64,000 bases of DNA, from the NCBI RefSeq assembly GCF_000717175.1, contig NZ_JNYD01000005.1, forward strand, positions 62,001 to 126,000, written 5' to 3'. The position numbers and the translations under genes are program-made. Numbering within the stretch: the first letter of the stretch is position 1; each line of letters begins with the position of its first letter. The stretch is from Pseudonocardia autotrophica. Lineage in GTDB: Bacteria > Actinomycetota > Actinomycetes > Mycobacteriales > Pseudonocardiaceae. A model generated the notes under the pieces. It was not told the origin of the DNA, made no database searches, and saw only the letters and a list, made by a program, of their open reading frames with translations. Shown here in pieces: positions 53,229-62,392 of this stretch.

Positions 53229-54155
53229 TCAGGCGGCCTGCCCGGGCAGCGACGAGACCCGCATGTAGTCCACCTGCAGCCGGGTCTCGGCCGGGGTCGT
53301 CTCGTCCGGCGCCGCGAGCCAGTCCTTGGCCGGGCCCTGGTCGAGCTGGATGGTGGCGTGCATCGGCGTGGTCGGGATCATCGCCTTGTCGGTGGTCTCG
53401 AACGTCTTCCTGCCGTCGATGTAGGCGGTCAGCCGGTCCGGGAGCCACTCGAACGCGAACGTGTGCCACTGCGAGAAGTCGCCCTTGGTGGCGTCGCCGA
53501 ACGTCTTGTTGGCCGACCCTCCGTAGTGGATGATCGTGTGCGCCAGGTCCCGGTTCTCGCCGGGGACCTCCATCATGTCCAGCTCGCCGTCGTCCGGCCA
53601 CTTCTCCGAGTCCGGCCAGAGCAGGATCGCCGAGCCCCAGCCGCGCCCCTTGTCCGTCCGCGCGCGGAACTCCCAGCGCCCGTACAGCTGCCCCTTCGAG
53701 TGGCCGACGCCGCCGGAGACCCCGCCGTCGCCGGGGCGGGCGGTGATCGTGAGCGCACCGTCCACCACGGACACCGCGTCGGGGCTGCGCGTGCCGTTGC
53801 CGAACGCACCCTTGGAGGCGTAGGCGCCCCAGGTGCCCTTGTCGAGGGAACCGCCGTTGAACTCGTCGCCGCCCGCGGGCACCCAGGCGACGCCGGACGA
53901 GGCGGCCGCGGCCTGGCGGGCGGCGTTCGGGGTCGTCTTCTTCGTGGTCGGCTTCGGCGTCGCCGTGCTGGTCGGAGCGGGAGTCGGCACGGCCGAGGAG
54001 GTCGGCGGGGGCGGCGTGGTCGTGGGCGCGAGCACCGCGCCCTGCGACGTGTCGGGGGCGGCGGTCAGCTCGGGCTCGGCCGCGGAGCCGCACGCGCTGA
54101 GCACGACGGCCAGCAGGCCGGCGATGCCGACCGCACGGACGCGTTGGCGGGACAC
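53229..54155 (-). CDS. GH16 family glycoside hydrolase lipoprotein
   Basis: A 308-residue exported protein. The signal peptide ends in lipobox LSAC (Cys22), followed by a Thr/Pro-rich linker to about residue 85. A GH16 beta-jellyroll domain then carries the catalytic motif E191-L-D193-M-M-E196. WVPAGGDEFNG and RWEFRART are also typical. GH16 enzymes cut beta-1,3(4)-glucans or related polysaccharides. ATG 54155 is preceded by GGAGGC. Its presence between adnA and adnB is unexpected, and its function has no evident link with DNA repair. Confidence 0.92.
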   Translation of the reverse strand: MSRQRVRAVGIAGLLAVVLSACGSAAEPELTAAPDTSQGAVLAPTTTPPPPTSSAVPTPAPTSTATPKPTTKKTTPNAARQAAAASSGVAWVPAGGDEFNGGSLDKGTWGAYASKGAFGNGTRSPDAVSVVDGALTITARPGDGGVSGGVGHSKGQLYGRWEFRARTDKGRGWGSAILLWPDSEKWPDDGELDMMEVPGENRDLAHTIIHYGGSANKTFGDATKGDFSQWHTFAFEWLPDRLTAYIDGRKTFETTDKAMIPTTPMHATIQLDQGPAKDWLAAPDETTPAETRLQVDYMRVSSLPGQAA

Positions 54156-54325
54156 GGAGCCTCCAGGGACGGACCGCCGGGCGACGACGCGGGGAGCAAC
54201 GACGCGGCGGGAGGGAACGCAAGGGGGACGCGCCCGAACCTAGCGCGAACACCCGGCCGGGTGACCCGCGACCCTCCGAGCGGGCACGGGGGCGCGGTGC
54301 ACGGTCGCCGCAGGTGGGAGCGGGT

Positions 54326-54342
54326 GGGCGGGCAGCCCGCCC
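54326..54342 (-). terminator. Short hairpin just after adnA
   Basis: Perfect arms GGGCGGGC (54326-54333) and GCCCGCCC (54335-54342) stand four bases beyond the adnA stop. The rest of 54156-54325 holds no gene and probably contains the GH16 promoter. The hairpin could uncouple adnA from the genes downstream. Confidence 0.4.
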
Positions 54343-54345
54343 GGC

Positions 54346-57300
54346 TCACTCCTCGACCACCGACCGACCGGACTCGACCGCGGGGCAACTCCCCCGAACG
54401 GGGCAACGGTCGCAGTCCGGTCCGACGAGCGCGACGTACGCCGGGCCGGAGGTCTGCCGCGCCGCCTCCCGGACGACGTCCCGCCACTGTCCGGCCGCGT
54501 CGGCGTCGAGCGGGGGCTGGACGGGCTCCTTCGGCGAGCCCGTGGCCTTCCGGTCGGCCACGAACACCAGCCGCGCCCCACCCGGTTGGGCGCCCTCGCC
54601 GACCAGGTCCGAGAAGGCGCCCAGGGTCGCGGCGAGCTGGTAGACCGCGAGCTGCGGGTGCTCGGCGGCCGACGCGGCGCTGACGGCGGTCCGCCCCGTC
54701 TTGACGTCGACGACGACCGGGCGGCCCTCCGCGTCGACCTCCAGGCGGTCGACCCGGCCACGCAGCCGCACGGTGGGACGGGGCGTGCCGACCTCGACCT
54801 CGTCCGGGTCGTCGCCCTCGATGTCGAGCTGGACGGGGTGCTCGACCGCGACCAGCCGCAGGCCCTGCTCGCGGCTCTCCCGCAGCCACTGCGCGTAGCC
54901 GGCGAGCATGCCGCGGACCCGCGCCAGCTCGCGGCGGCCGAACCAGGGCGCGCCCGCGTCGAGCCGGGCCCAGGCGGTGCGCAGCGCGGCGTCGAGCTCC
55001 GCGGGCTCGGCGCCCGCAGCCTGCGCCTGCACCAGGGCGTGGACGAGCGAGCCGGTGACGGCCGACAGCGCGCCGGTCTCGTTGCCGCCGTGCCGCTCCA
55101 GCACCCAGCGCAACGGGCAGGACAGGATCCGCTCGATGTCCGACGGCGACACGGGCACGATCTCGCCCTCGGGGCGCAGCGGCGCCGCGGCCGACGGCTC
55201 GGGCAGGCCGTACCAGTCGTCCGGGTGGGCGCCGGGCACCTTCTCCGCGGCGAGCCGGGCCAGCTGGGCCGCCGCGCGCCGGCGCCGGGCCGCGCGGGCG
55301 GGGTCGCCGTGGTCCGGCTCGGTGACGGCGCGGCGCAGCTCGCCGACCAGCTCGGCCAGGACGAGCGCGCGGCCGGGCCGGAAGGTGGGCCGGCCCTCGG
55401 TGGCGTCGGCCGGGAGCGGGTCGAGCTCGTCGAGGAACCGGGAGGGCTGCTCGTCCTCCGCGTGCACCGCGCTGACCAGCAACGTGCGCCGGGCGCGGGT
55501 GCAGGCGACGTAGAACAGTCGCCGCTCCTCGGCGAGCAGCGGGGCGACCCGGGACACGACCGCCTCGGCGCCGGTCGGTTCGGCGACCCCCGCGACGACG
55601 TCGACCAACCGCTCGTTGCCCAGCAGACTGCCGCGCAGCCGCAGGTCCGGCCAGCTTCCCTCCTGCACACCCGGGACCGCGACGACCTCCCACTCGCGGC
55701 CGCGGGCGGCGTGCGCGGTGAGCAGCGCGACGGCGTCCTCCCGCGGGGCCCCGGTGGTCTGGGTGTCGCCGGGGAGGTGCTGGTCGCCGAGGTACTCCGC
55801 GAAGCCGGCGACGTCCGCACCCGGAAGCCGGTCGGTGTAGCGCGCCGCGGCGTCGAACAGCGCGAGGACGGCGTCGAGGTCCCGGTCCGCGGCCGCGCCC
55901 ACGGGACCACCGCGGGCGCTGGCGGCGGCCCAGCGGCGCGCGAGCCCGCTGCGCTGCCAGACCCGCCAGAGGACCTCCTCGACCGCGCGGCCCTCGCCGG
56001 CAGCCTCGGCGGCTGCGGCGAGCAGGGTCGACACCGCGCGCAGCGGCGCGCTGTCGCCGGGTGGGAGCGCGGTCAGGGGGTCGGGACGGCCGGCCGCGGC
56101 GGTGCGCAGGGCCTCGACCAGCAGCGGGTCACTGCCGACGCGCTCGACGTCCTCCGCGGAGAGGTCGTGGGGGTCGGGGGACGGCGCGGGCTGGGAGCCC
56201 GGGACAAGGGTGGGGCCGACGAACGACCCGAGGTCGGCGGACGGGGCGGAACCGGCGCGCAGGGCGGGATCGGCGAGCGGAGCGGGATCGGCATACGGGG
56301 CGGGACCGGCGGGCAGGGCGGGATCGGCAGGGGCGGCGGGGTCGGCGGCACGGCGGCGCCGACCCTCCTCCCCCGCGGCGTGCAGGCGCAGGAGGCCGCG
56401 GCGCAGCCGGCGCATCCGCATGGGGTCGCCGGAGCCGAGCGCCGAGGTGAGCAGCGCGGTGGCGGCGTCGGCGTCGATCTCCTCGGGCCGGGTGGCGGCC
56501 CGCAGGATCAGCAGGAACGGCAGCACCGCGGGCTGCCGCGCGAGCGGCAGCTCCTCGGGCGGCGCCGCGATCGGGACCCCCGCCGCGACGAGCGCGCGCC
56601 GCAGGGCCGGGAGGGTCCGCCGCGCCGACCGCGACAGCACCGCCATCTCCGACCACGGCACGCCCTCGACGAGGTGGGCGCGCCGCAACCGGTCGGCGAT
56701 CCAGGCCGCCTCCGTGGCCGCCGACGAGAACGTGCGGACCAGCACGGAACCGGGATCCGGGACCTCGTGCGACATCGATGCGGGGGCGACCCGCAGCCGG
56801 CCCTCCCCCGAGCCGGACAGCCGCGACGCCAGTCGGGCGCCCGCGGCGCGCACCGCGTCCCGCTGCCGGTGGTCGACGGTGAGCACCGCGGTGGGTGCGT
56901 CGACCGCGCGCAGCCCGTCCGGGTCGGCGCCGCGGAACCCGAGGACGGCCTGGTCCGGGTCGCCGGCGATCAACGTGCTGGTCGCGGTGCGGGCCAGCAC
57001 CCGGACCAGCTCGAGCTGCTGGGGGTCGAGGTCCTGCGCGTCGTCGACCAGGAGGTGCCGGACGCGTTCGCGTTCGGTGTGGAGCAGCTCGGGGTCGAAG
57101 GCCAGCGCGTCGAGCGCCGCGGCGACCAGCTCCGCGGAGTCGAGGGCGGGTGCGGTGGCCTGCGGCGCCGCCCCGCCCGCGGCGCCGCGCAGCAGGATGA
57201 CCTGCTCGTACGTGCGGAAGAAGCGGCCGGCGGCCTCCCACTCCGGCACCCCGTGGCGCTCCCCGAGCCCCAGGAGCTCCTCGGGCCCGAGCCCGCGCTC

Positions 57301-57927
57301 CTCCGCACGCAGCAGGAGCTCGCGCAGCTCGGCGGCGAACGCGGGGATGCCGAGCGCGGGCCGCAGCCGCTCGGGCCAGCCCGAACCGGGAACGCTGCCG
57401 TTCCAGTTCGCGATCTCGCCGGCCAGGAGGTCGCGGACCACCGCGTCCTGCTCCGCGCCCGCGAGCAGCCGGGGCGGCGGGTCGCCGGCGCGCGCGGCGT
57501 GCAGCCGCATGATCCCGAACGCGTACGAGTGCACAGTGCGCACGAGCATCTCGCGCGAGGTGCGGGCCTGGATCGCGGTGGACGCCGGGTCGTCGGGGTG
57601 GATCCTGCGGACCAGGCGTTCGCGCAGGTCCGCGGCCGCGCGCCGGCTGCCGACGAGGAACAGGATGCGGCCCGGGTCGACGCCAGCCCGCACCCGCCGC
57701 GCCACGCTCTCCAGCAGCGCGGTGGTCTTTCCCGTGCCCGGCCCGCCGATCACCCGCAGCGGCCCCGCCCTGTGCTCGACGACACGCCGCGCCGCCGCCT
57801 CCCACTCCGGCTCCGGCGCCGCCGGCCGGGGCGGGCGCACCAGCAGCGGCCCCTCGGCCGCGCTCGCACGACCGCCACCGACGGGCAGACCGTCGACCGC
57901 GGCGCGGCGGGCGGGATCGGGCGTCAC
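54346..57927 (-). CDS. adnA: AdnA, helicase-nuclease subunit
   Basis: A 1193-residue homologue of AdnA (Rv3202c). The motor domain has Walker A GGPGTGKTTAL (61-71), motif II LVDDAQDLD and LLTAHAARGREWEVVAVPG. The C-terminal RecB-like nuclease shows GRVDRLEV and VVVDVKTG. Four cysteines (ILSCPLRW and CDRCPVRGSC) match an AddB-type iron-sulfur nuclease. An Ala/Pro/Asp linker repeat (PADPALPAGPAPYADPAP...) of about 45 residues makes it longer than the mycobacterial protein. GTG 57927 is preferred; an upstream ATG at 57987 is in frame. Confidence 0.92.
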   Translation of the reverse strand: MTPDPARRAAVDGLPVGGGRASAAEGPLLVRPPRPAAPEPEWEAAARRVVEHRAGPLRVIGGPGTGKTTALLESVARRVRAGVDPGRILFLVGSRRAAADLRERLVRRIHPDDPASTAIQARTSREMLVRTVHSYAFGIMRLHAARAGDPPPRLLAGAEQDAVVRDLLAGEIANWNGSVPGSGWPERLRPALGIPAFAAELRELLLRAEERGLGPEELLGLGERHGVPEWEAAGRFFRTYEQVILLRGAAGGAAPQATAPALDSAELVAAALDALAFDPELLHTERERVRHLLVDDAQDLDPQQLELVRVLARTATSTLIAGDPDQAVLGFRGADPDGLRAVDAPTAVLTVDHRQRDAVRAAGARLASRLSGSGEGRLRVAPASMSHEVPDPGSVLVRTFSSAATEAAWIADRLRRAHLVEGVPWSEMAVLSRSARRTLPALRRALVAAGVPIAAPPEELPLARQPAVLPFLLILRAATRPEEIDADAATALLTSALGSGDPMRMRRLRRGLLRLHAAGEEGRRRRAADPAAPADPALPAGPAPYADPAPLADPALRAGSAPSADLGSFVGPTLVPGSQPAPSPDPHDLSAEDVERVGSDPLLVEALRTAAAGRPDPLTALPPGDSAPLRAVSTLLAAAAEAAGEGRAVEEVLWRVWQRSGLARRWAAASARGGPVGAAADRDLDAVLALFDAAARYTDRLPGADVAGFAEYLGDQHLPGDTQTTGAPREDAVALLTAHAARGREWEVVAVPGVQEGSWPDLRLRGSLLGNERLVDVVAGVAEPTGAEAVVSRVAPLLAEERRLFYVACTRARRTLLVSAVHAEDEQPSRFLDELDPLPADATEGRPTFRPGRALVLAELVGELRRAVTEPDHGDPARAARRRRAAAQLARLAAEKVPGAHPDDWYGLPEPSAAAPLRPEGEIVPVSPSDIERILSCPLRWVLERHGGNETGALSAVTGSLVHALVQAQAAGAEPAELDAALRTAWARLDAGAPWFGRRELARVRGMLAGYAQWLRESREQGLRLVAVEHPVQLDIEGDDPDEVEVGTPRPTVRLRGRVDRLEVDAEGRPVVVDVKTGRTAVSAASAAEHPQLAVYQLAATLGAFSDLVGEGAQPGGARLVFVADRKATGSPKEPVQPPLDADAAGQWRDVVREAARQTSGPAYVALVGPDCDRCPVRGSCPAVESGRSVVEE

Positions 57928-58058
57928 GTCCGAGATTCGACCACGCCCCACCGACAGTTTCGAGCGGGGTCGGGTCGCGGGCAGCACTCCTGAGGCGCTC
58001 GCGGCGGGAGGCGCGGATCACGGCCGATCCTGTCGGGGTGGGGTGGCACGATCACCGC

Positions 58059-58831
58059 ATGCCCGACTCCCCCCTCCACGTCCACCTCGCCGGCGACCCC
58101 GCCGGCGCGCCGGTGCTCGCCCTGCACGGCGTCACCGGGCACGGGCTGCGCTTCCGCCCGGTGACAGAGGCGCTGCCGGCGCTGCGCTGGCTCGGCGTCG
58201 ACCTGCGTGGGCACGGGCGGTCGCCGTGGGCCCCGCCGTGGAACCTGGAGCAGCACGTCGCCGATGCGCTCGGGGTGCTCGACGCCCACGGGGTCGAGCG
58301 CGCGGCCGTCGTCGGGCACTCGTTCGGTGGTGCGGTCGCCACGCACCTCGCCCGTACGCGCCCGAACGCGTCACGAAGCTGGTGCTGCTCGACCCGGCGA
58401 TCGGCCTGGACCCGCAGGACATGCTCGAGACGGCGGAGGAGTCCCGGGGCGACGAGTCCTACCCCGACCGGGAGGCGGCGCGCGCGGCCAAGGCGGAGAG
58501 CTGGGCCGGGGTGCCGGCGGCGCTGGTCGACGCCGAGGTCGAAGCCCACCTCGAGGAGCGGGACGGGACCTGGCGGTGGCGCTACTCGCGCGCGGCGCTG
58601 GTCGCGGCGTGGGGCGAGATGGCGCGCGAGGCCGTGGTGCCGCCGGCGGGCCATCCGACGCTGATCATGCCCGCGACCGGGGCGGACTTCGTCTCGGAGA
58701 AGTGGCTCGAGGCCTGCCGCACCGAGCTGGGCGAGCAGCTCACGGTCATTCCGTTGGACACCGGGCACATGCTGTACCTCGAGCGGAGTGCCGAGGTCGC
58801 GGGGCATCTGCGGCGCTTCCTGGAGGGCTGA
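58059..58831 (+). pseudogene. Frameshifted alpha/beta hydrolase (lipV-like)
   Basis: The N-terminal half reads in the frame of ATG 58059 (LALHGVTGHGLRFRPVTEAL, nucleophile elbow VVGHSFGGAVATHLARTRP). The C-terminal half continues in another frame (ERVTKLVLLDPAIG to TGHMLYLERSAEVAGHL with the catalytic His in DTGHM). The switch is at about 58364, in CGCGCCCGAACGC. Adding one G there would give one 257-residue protein, and the total of 773 bases is one short of a multiple of three. It is either a recent inactivation or a sequencing error. The position between adnA and the alkyltransferase-like gene matches lipV. Confidence 0.8.
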
Positions 58832-59109
58832 TGGACGAGGAGACGCTTGAGCGGGTGCGGGCCGTCGTCACCGCGATCCCGCCGGGCGCGACCAGCACGT
58901 ACGGCCAGGTCGCCGCCGACGCCGGCCTCCCCGGTCGCGCCCGGCTGGTGGGCCGGATCCTGGCGGAGGACGGGCACGACCTGCCCTGGCACCGCGTCCT
59001 GCGCGCCGACGGCACCTGCGCCCCGCACATCGCGCAGGAGCAGTCCGCGCGACTGCGGGCCGAGGGCGTGCTCCTCGTCGACGGCCGCCTCCCCCGCGAC
59101 CGCCGCTGA
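58831..59109 (+). CDS. Alkyltransferase-like (ATL) DNA-repair protein
   Basis: A 92-residue protein of the MGMT family. The active-site PCHRV of methyltransferases is PWHRV here (Trp53), so it cannot accept alkyl groups; ATL proteins instead bind O6-alkylguanine and pass it to nucleotide excision repair. The TYGQVAADAGLPGRARLVGRIL helix-turn-helix is intact. Its ATG overlaps the hydrolase stop by one base. It equals Rv3204 in position. Confidence 0.92.
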   Translation: MDEETLERVRAVVTAIPPGATSTYGQVAADAGLPGRARLVGRILAEDGHDLPWHRVLRADGTCAPHIAQEQSARLRAEGVLLVDGRLPRDRR

Positions 59110-59965
59110 TCAGCGTTCCCGTGCAGTCAGAGACGCGGCTCCTGAACAAACTCGCTGATGATCAGCAGTCGGGTGCGCCGACGGCACCCCAGCGAGCCGA
59201 CACTGCACCCAGTCCGCGATCACATGCGGCGCGCTCACTCAAGATCGAAACGCGACTGCACGAAGGGCCATCAGACCAGCCCGCGACGAGCGCTCGGCGA
59301 TGGCGGCGCAGAGCCTTCTCGACGAGGCCCGACCATGATCAGCGGTGGGCTGCGGCAACGGTTCCCAAAGGCCGTGCATGCACGCTCCCGACGATCACGG
59401 GCCGGCGCGTCCTAATGATCGCTGTTCCAGTGCCTACAGGGCATTCACACCAGCCCTCGACGCACTCATCCGGCGATCATGAACAAGACACTGCTTCTCA
59501 GCGACCTCGACCATGATCAGCAGTCGGGTGCAGCGACGGCCTCTTGGCGAGCCCCGGGTGCACGCCCTCAGCGATCACAGGCGGCGCGTCCCGTGATGAT
59601 CGCAGTTCGACTGCGCGGACGGTCCTTTCGCCAGCCCTCGGTGCACCCGCTTGATGATGATGGACGTGACGCGGCTTCTCGTTCGGCTGACACCGTGATC
59701 AGCAGTCGGGTGCAGTGGCGGTATCCCGGCGAGCCGTCGAAGCACGTACTCCGCGATCACTCGCGACGCGCTCCCTGATGATCGCGATTCGAGTGCGCAC
59801 AGGGCATTCAGGCCAGCCCTCGACGCACGCAGCCAGCGATCATGAACGGGGTGCGGCTCCTCGACGAACCCAACCATGATCACCAGCTGCGTGCAACCAC
59901 GGTCCCTCAGCAAGCCGTGGGTGCACGCACCCGGCGATCATCTGCGGCGCCCCTGACGATCCGCC
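59110..59965. repeat. Array of about 180-base tandem repeats built from GATC-bounded hairpins
   Basis: Units begin at 59158, 59335, 59513, 59695 and 59875 (periods 177, 178, 182, 180), preceded by a partial unit. Each starts (A/G)TGATCA(G/C) and has four GATC words. Block a (about 65 bases) runs from TGATCAGCAG to GCGATCAC. Block b (about 64 bases) runs from TGATCGC to GCGATCA and contains (G/A)CCAGCCC and GCAC. Both blocks are bounded by inverted copies, so each could fold as a hairpin. A CGGCTTCTCGACGA-like segment ends each unit. Reading frames are not conserved between units, so no gene is called. Confidence 0.85.
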
Positions 59966-59978
59966 CCACCCCCTTGGT

Positions 59979-60020
59979 CGTGAGTGGGGATAGTCGCCAT
60001 AGCGACTATCGCCACTCACA
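59979..60020. repeat. 42-base palindromic element, copy 3
   Basis: It begins CGTGAGTGG and ends CCACTCAC, with arms GATAGTCGC and GCGACTATC around CATA and one internal mismatch. Length and termini equal those of copies 1 and 2, but the arm interiors differ with compensating changes. It lies 8 bases before the end of the convergent chelatase gene. Confidence 0.75.
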
Positions 60021-60027
60021 GGGGCTG

Positions 60028-60798
60028 TCAGGCCGCGACCGTCCCGGTCCCGACGCCCGCGTGGTACCGCGCCACCACGGCGTTGACCACGTCGGGGTGC
60101 GCGCCCAGCGGGTCGCCCACCACGTCCGCACCGGAGTCCCGGATGCGGGTGTGGAAGACCCCCGGCGCGAGCAGCCAGGACACCACGGAGATCCGCTCGG
60201 ACCCGGCCCGGCGCAGGCCGTCGACCAGCGCGTCGATCCGGGGGGCGGCGGTGGCGGCGAACCCGACCCGCACGCCCCGGCCCAGGGCGTCGGCGAGCAT
60301 CTTGCCCGCGGCACGGACCTCGGCGATCGCCGCGGCATCGGAGGACCCGGCCGCCGCCAGGACGACCGTGTCGCCGACCCGGTGCCCGGCGTCGGCCAGC
60401 CGGGCCAGCGCGGCGCGGACGAGCAGCGGGTCGGGGCCGAGCGCGGGGGTGACCACGAAGCGGTCCGGGTCCGCGCCGGCCTCGGCGAGCTGGGCGGGGA
60501 GGTCGGTGCGCACGTGGTAGCCCGAGGCCAGGAAGGCGGGCAGGACCACGGCGCCGTCGAGCCCCCGGAGCGCGTCGGCGACGGCCGGGTGCCGGACGTC
60601 GACGTACCCGACCCGTACCTCGACGCCGGACAGCGCGGCGCGCGCGCCGGCCGCGATCTCCTGGACGACGGCGTCGGCGGCGTCGGATCGACTCCCGTGC
60701 GCGACGAGGACCAGCGGCGACCGCGCCCCGGCCCACTCCTCCGACGGCGACGACGCCTGCACCGCGACGGACAGGTCGCCCGGCGGAACGGCCCTCAC
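60028..60798 (-). CDS. Sirohydrochlorin chelatase (CbiX/SirB type)
   Basis: A 256-residue two-repeat chelatase. The metal-binding His is in LVLVAHGSRSDAAD near residue 30, and the second repeat follows VLAAAGSSDAAA. In a nitrite reductase operon it most likely inserts iron into sirohydrochlorin to make siroheme for NirB. GTG 60798 overlaps the TGA of the upstream gene (GTGA). Confidence 0.88.
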   Translation of the reverse strand: MRAVPPGDLSVAVQASSPSEEWAGARSPLVLVAHGSRSDAADAVVQEIAAGARAALSGVEVRVGYVDVRHPAVADALRGLDGAVVLPAFLASGYHVRTDLPAQLAEAGADPDRFVVTPALGPDPLLVRAALARLADAGHRVGDTVVLAAAGSSDAAAIAEVRAAGKMLADALGRGVRVGFAATAAPRIDALVDGLRRAGSERISVVSWLLAPGVFHTRIRDSGADVVGDPLGAHPDVVNAVVARYHAGVGTGTVAA

Positions 60799-61973
60799 CG
60801 CTCGTCCCCGGAGACGCAGTGCCCGCCGACGGGCGAGGGGCCGGCGTTGGGGTCGAGCGCGAGCCGGTACCCCCGCTTCACCACGGTCTGGATCAGCTTC
60901 GGCACCCCCAGCGCCGACCGGAGCCGGGCCATCGCCGTCTCGACCGCGTGCTCGTCGTCGCCCCCGCCGGGCAGCGCGCGCAGCAGCTCGGCGCGTGAGA
61001 CCACCCGACCCGGACGCCGGGCGAGCACCCGGAGCAGGGCCATCCCGGTGGGCGGCACCGCCTTCAGCTCGCCGTCGACCAGGGCGGCGTGCCCGCGCAG
61101 CTCCAGCCGGTGCCCGGCCACGGGCAGCCGCCGGGCTCGGGCCGGGGCCTCGGCCTCTAGCGCACGGACCATCGCGCCGAGGCGCGAGCGCTGCGGCTGC
61201 AGCGTCGGGACGTCGACGGCCTCCAGCGGGGCGGCCGTGACCGGCCCGACGCACACGACCAGCACCGGACCGCGCAGCGCCGCGATCAGCTCGTCCCGCA
61301 GCCTGCGCTCGGCCGCCCGGGCCAGCAGGCTCGCGGCCGCGGGCGCGCTGGTGAACGTCAGCATGTCGACGCCCCCGGCCAGCACGAGATCGGTCAGCCG
61401 ATCCATCGGGGCGAGGTCGGCGGGCGGCACCCACCGGTAGACCGGTACCTCGACGACCTCGGCGCCGGCCATCTCCAGGGCCTCGACGACGTCGGGCAGG
61501 GGTTCGCCGTGCAGCTGGACCGCGATGCGCCGGCCGTCGACCCCCTCCTCGAGCAGGTGGTCGAGCACCTCGGCGGACGACTCCGACGGCGGCGACCACA
61601 CCTCCGTCAGCCCGGACGCGCGGATCTGCCCGCGCGCCTTCGGGCCGCGGGCGAGCAGCTCGCCGCGGGCCAGGGCGGCCAGCAGGTCCTCACCCATCCC
61701 CCAGCCGTCGGCGGCCTCGATCCAGCCGCGGAAGCCGATGCCGGTGGTGGCGACGGTGACGTCCGGCGGCCGCGCGATCAGGTCGCGCGTGCGGGCCTCG
61801 AGCTCGGCGTCGTCGGCCAGCGGGACGATGCGCAGCGCCGGGCCGTGCTGCACGCACGCCCCCCGGCGCTCGAGCATCGTGCCCAGCTCCTCGGCCCGGC
61901 GGGCCGCCGTGACACCGACGGTGAAGCCCGCCAGCGGAGGGACCTGCGCCTCGGTGGTGGTGGGGGCGCTCAT
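60795..61973 (-). CDS. HemD-like protein with C-terminal winged helix-turn-helix
   Basis: A 392-residue fusion. Residues about 10-265 form a uroporphyrinogen-III synthase (HemD) domain (FTVGVTAARRAEELGTMLERRG, LTFTSAPAAASLL). Residues about 285-375 form an OmpR-type winged helix (ALVDGELKAVPPTGMALLRVLARRPGRVVSRAEL, ending VKRGYRL). Actinobacterial proteins of this type accompany nirBD and could act in siroheme synthesis, as transcription regulators, or both. ATG 61973 follows GGAG at eight bases. Confidence 0.88.
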   Translation of the reverse strand: MSAPTTTEAQVPPLAGFTVGVTAARRAEELGTMLERRGACVQHGPALRIVPLADDAELEARTRDLIARPPDVTVATTGIGFRGWIEAADGWGMGEDLLAALARGELLARGPKARGQIRASGLTEVWSPPSESSAEVLDHLLEEGVDGRRIAVQLHGEPLPDVVEALEMAGAEVVEVPVYRWVPPADLAPMDRLTDLVLAGGVDMLTFTSAPAAASLLARAAERRLRDELIAALRGPVLVVCVGPVTAAPLEAVDVPTLQPQRSRLGAMVRALEAEAPARARRLPVAGHRLELRGHAALVDGELKAVPPTGMALLRVLARRPGRVVSRAELLRALPGGGDDEHAVETAMARLRSALGVPKLIQTVVKRGYRLALDPNAGPSPVGGHCVSGDER

Positions 61974-62020
61974 CGGGGCATTCTCCGCTACGTCGGGGTC
62001 GATGCTGAACGCCGGAGTGG

Positions 62021-62392
62021 TCACCGTAACCCGATCTGCACGAGACCGTCGTGCAGCCGGACCGGGTAGACCGGCACGGAGACCCCGCGGGCGTCGAGGC
62101 ACCGGCCGTCGACCAGGCTGAACGACTCCTTGTAGACGGGCGAGGCGACGGTCGGCTCGCCGCCCCGGTCGCCGACGATGCCGCGGGACAGCACCGCCGC
62201 CCCGGACCTCGGGTCGACGTTGCCCAGGGCGTACAGCTCGCCGCCGTGGGTGCGGAAGATCGCGACCTGCTCCTCGCCGAAGAGGGCGGCGACGCCGCGC
62301 TCGGGCTGCAGCCGCTCCAGCGGGCAGGCCGTCTCCCAGCGCCGGGCCGTCGGCGTGGTGTCCGTGGCCGGACGCTCGTCGGTCGTGGTCAT
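62021..62392 (-). CDS. nirD: NirD, nitrite reductase small subunit
   Basis: A 123-residue Rieske-fold protein of the NirD family. It lacks Rieske Cys-His ligands, as expected for NirD, and has the family strands (GVAALFGEEQVAIFRT, LYALGNVDP, PVYKESFSLVDGRCL). It is coupled to nirB (nirB TGA overlaps the ATG; a GTG three bases earlier is also possible). It is required for NADH-dependent reduction of nitrite to ammonium. Confidence 0.93.
   Translation of the reverse strand: MTTTDERPATDTTPTARRWETACPLERLQPERGVAALFGEEQVAIFRTHGGELYALGNVDPRSGAAVLSRGIVGDRGGEPTVASPVYKESFSLVDGRCLDARGVSVPVYPVRLHDGLVQIGLR

Noticed and set aside
54586..57993. 1135-codon plus-strand open frame opposite adnA
   Set aside because: It is antisense to the conserved AdnA helicase-nuclease and has no recognisable domain.
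59110..59965. CRISPR array or short genes in the repeat region
   Set aside because: Repeats are long, degenerate and contiguous, without uniform spacers. The short open frames shift between units and do not keep a common peptide.
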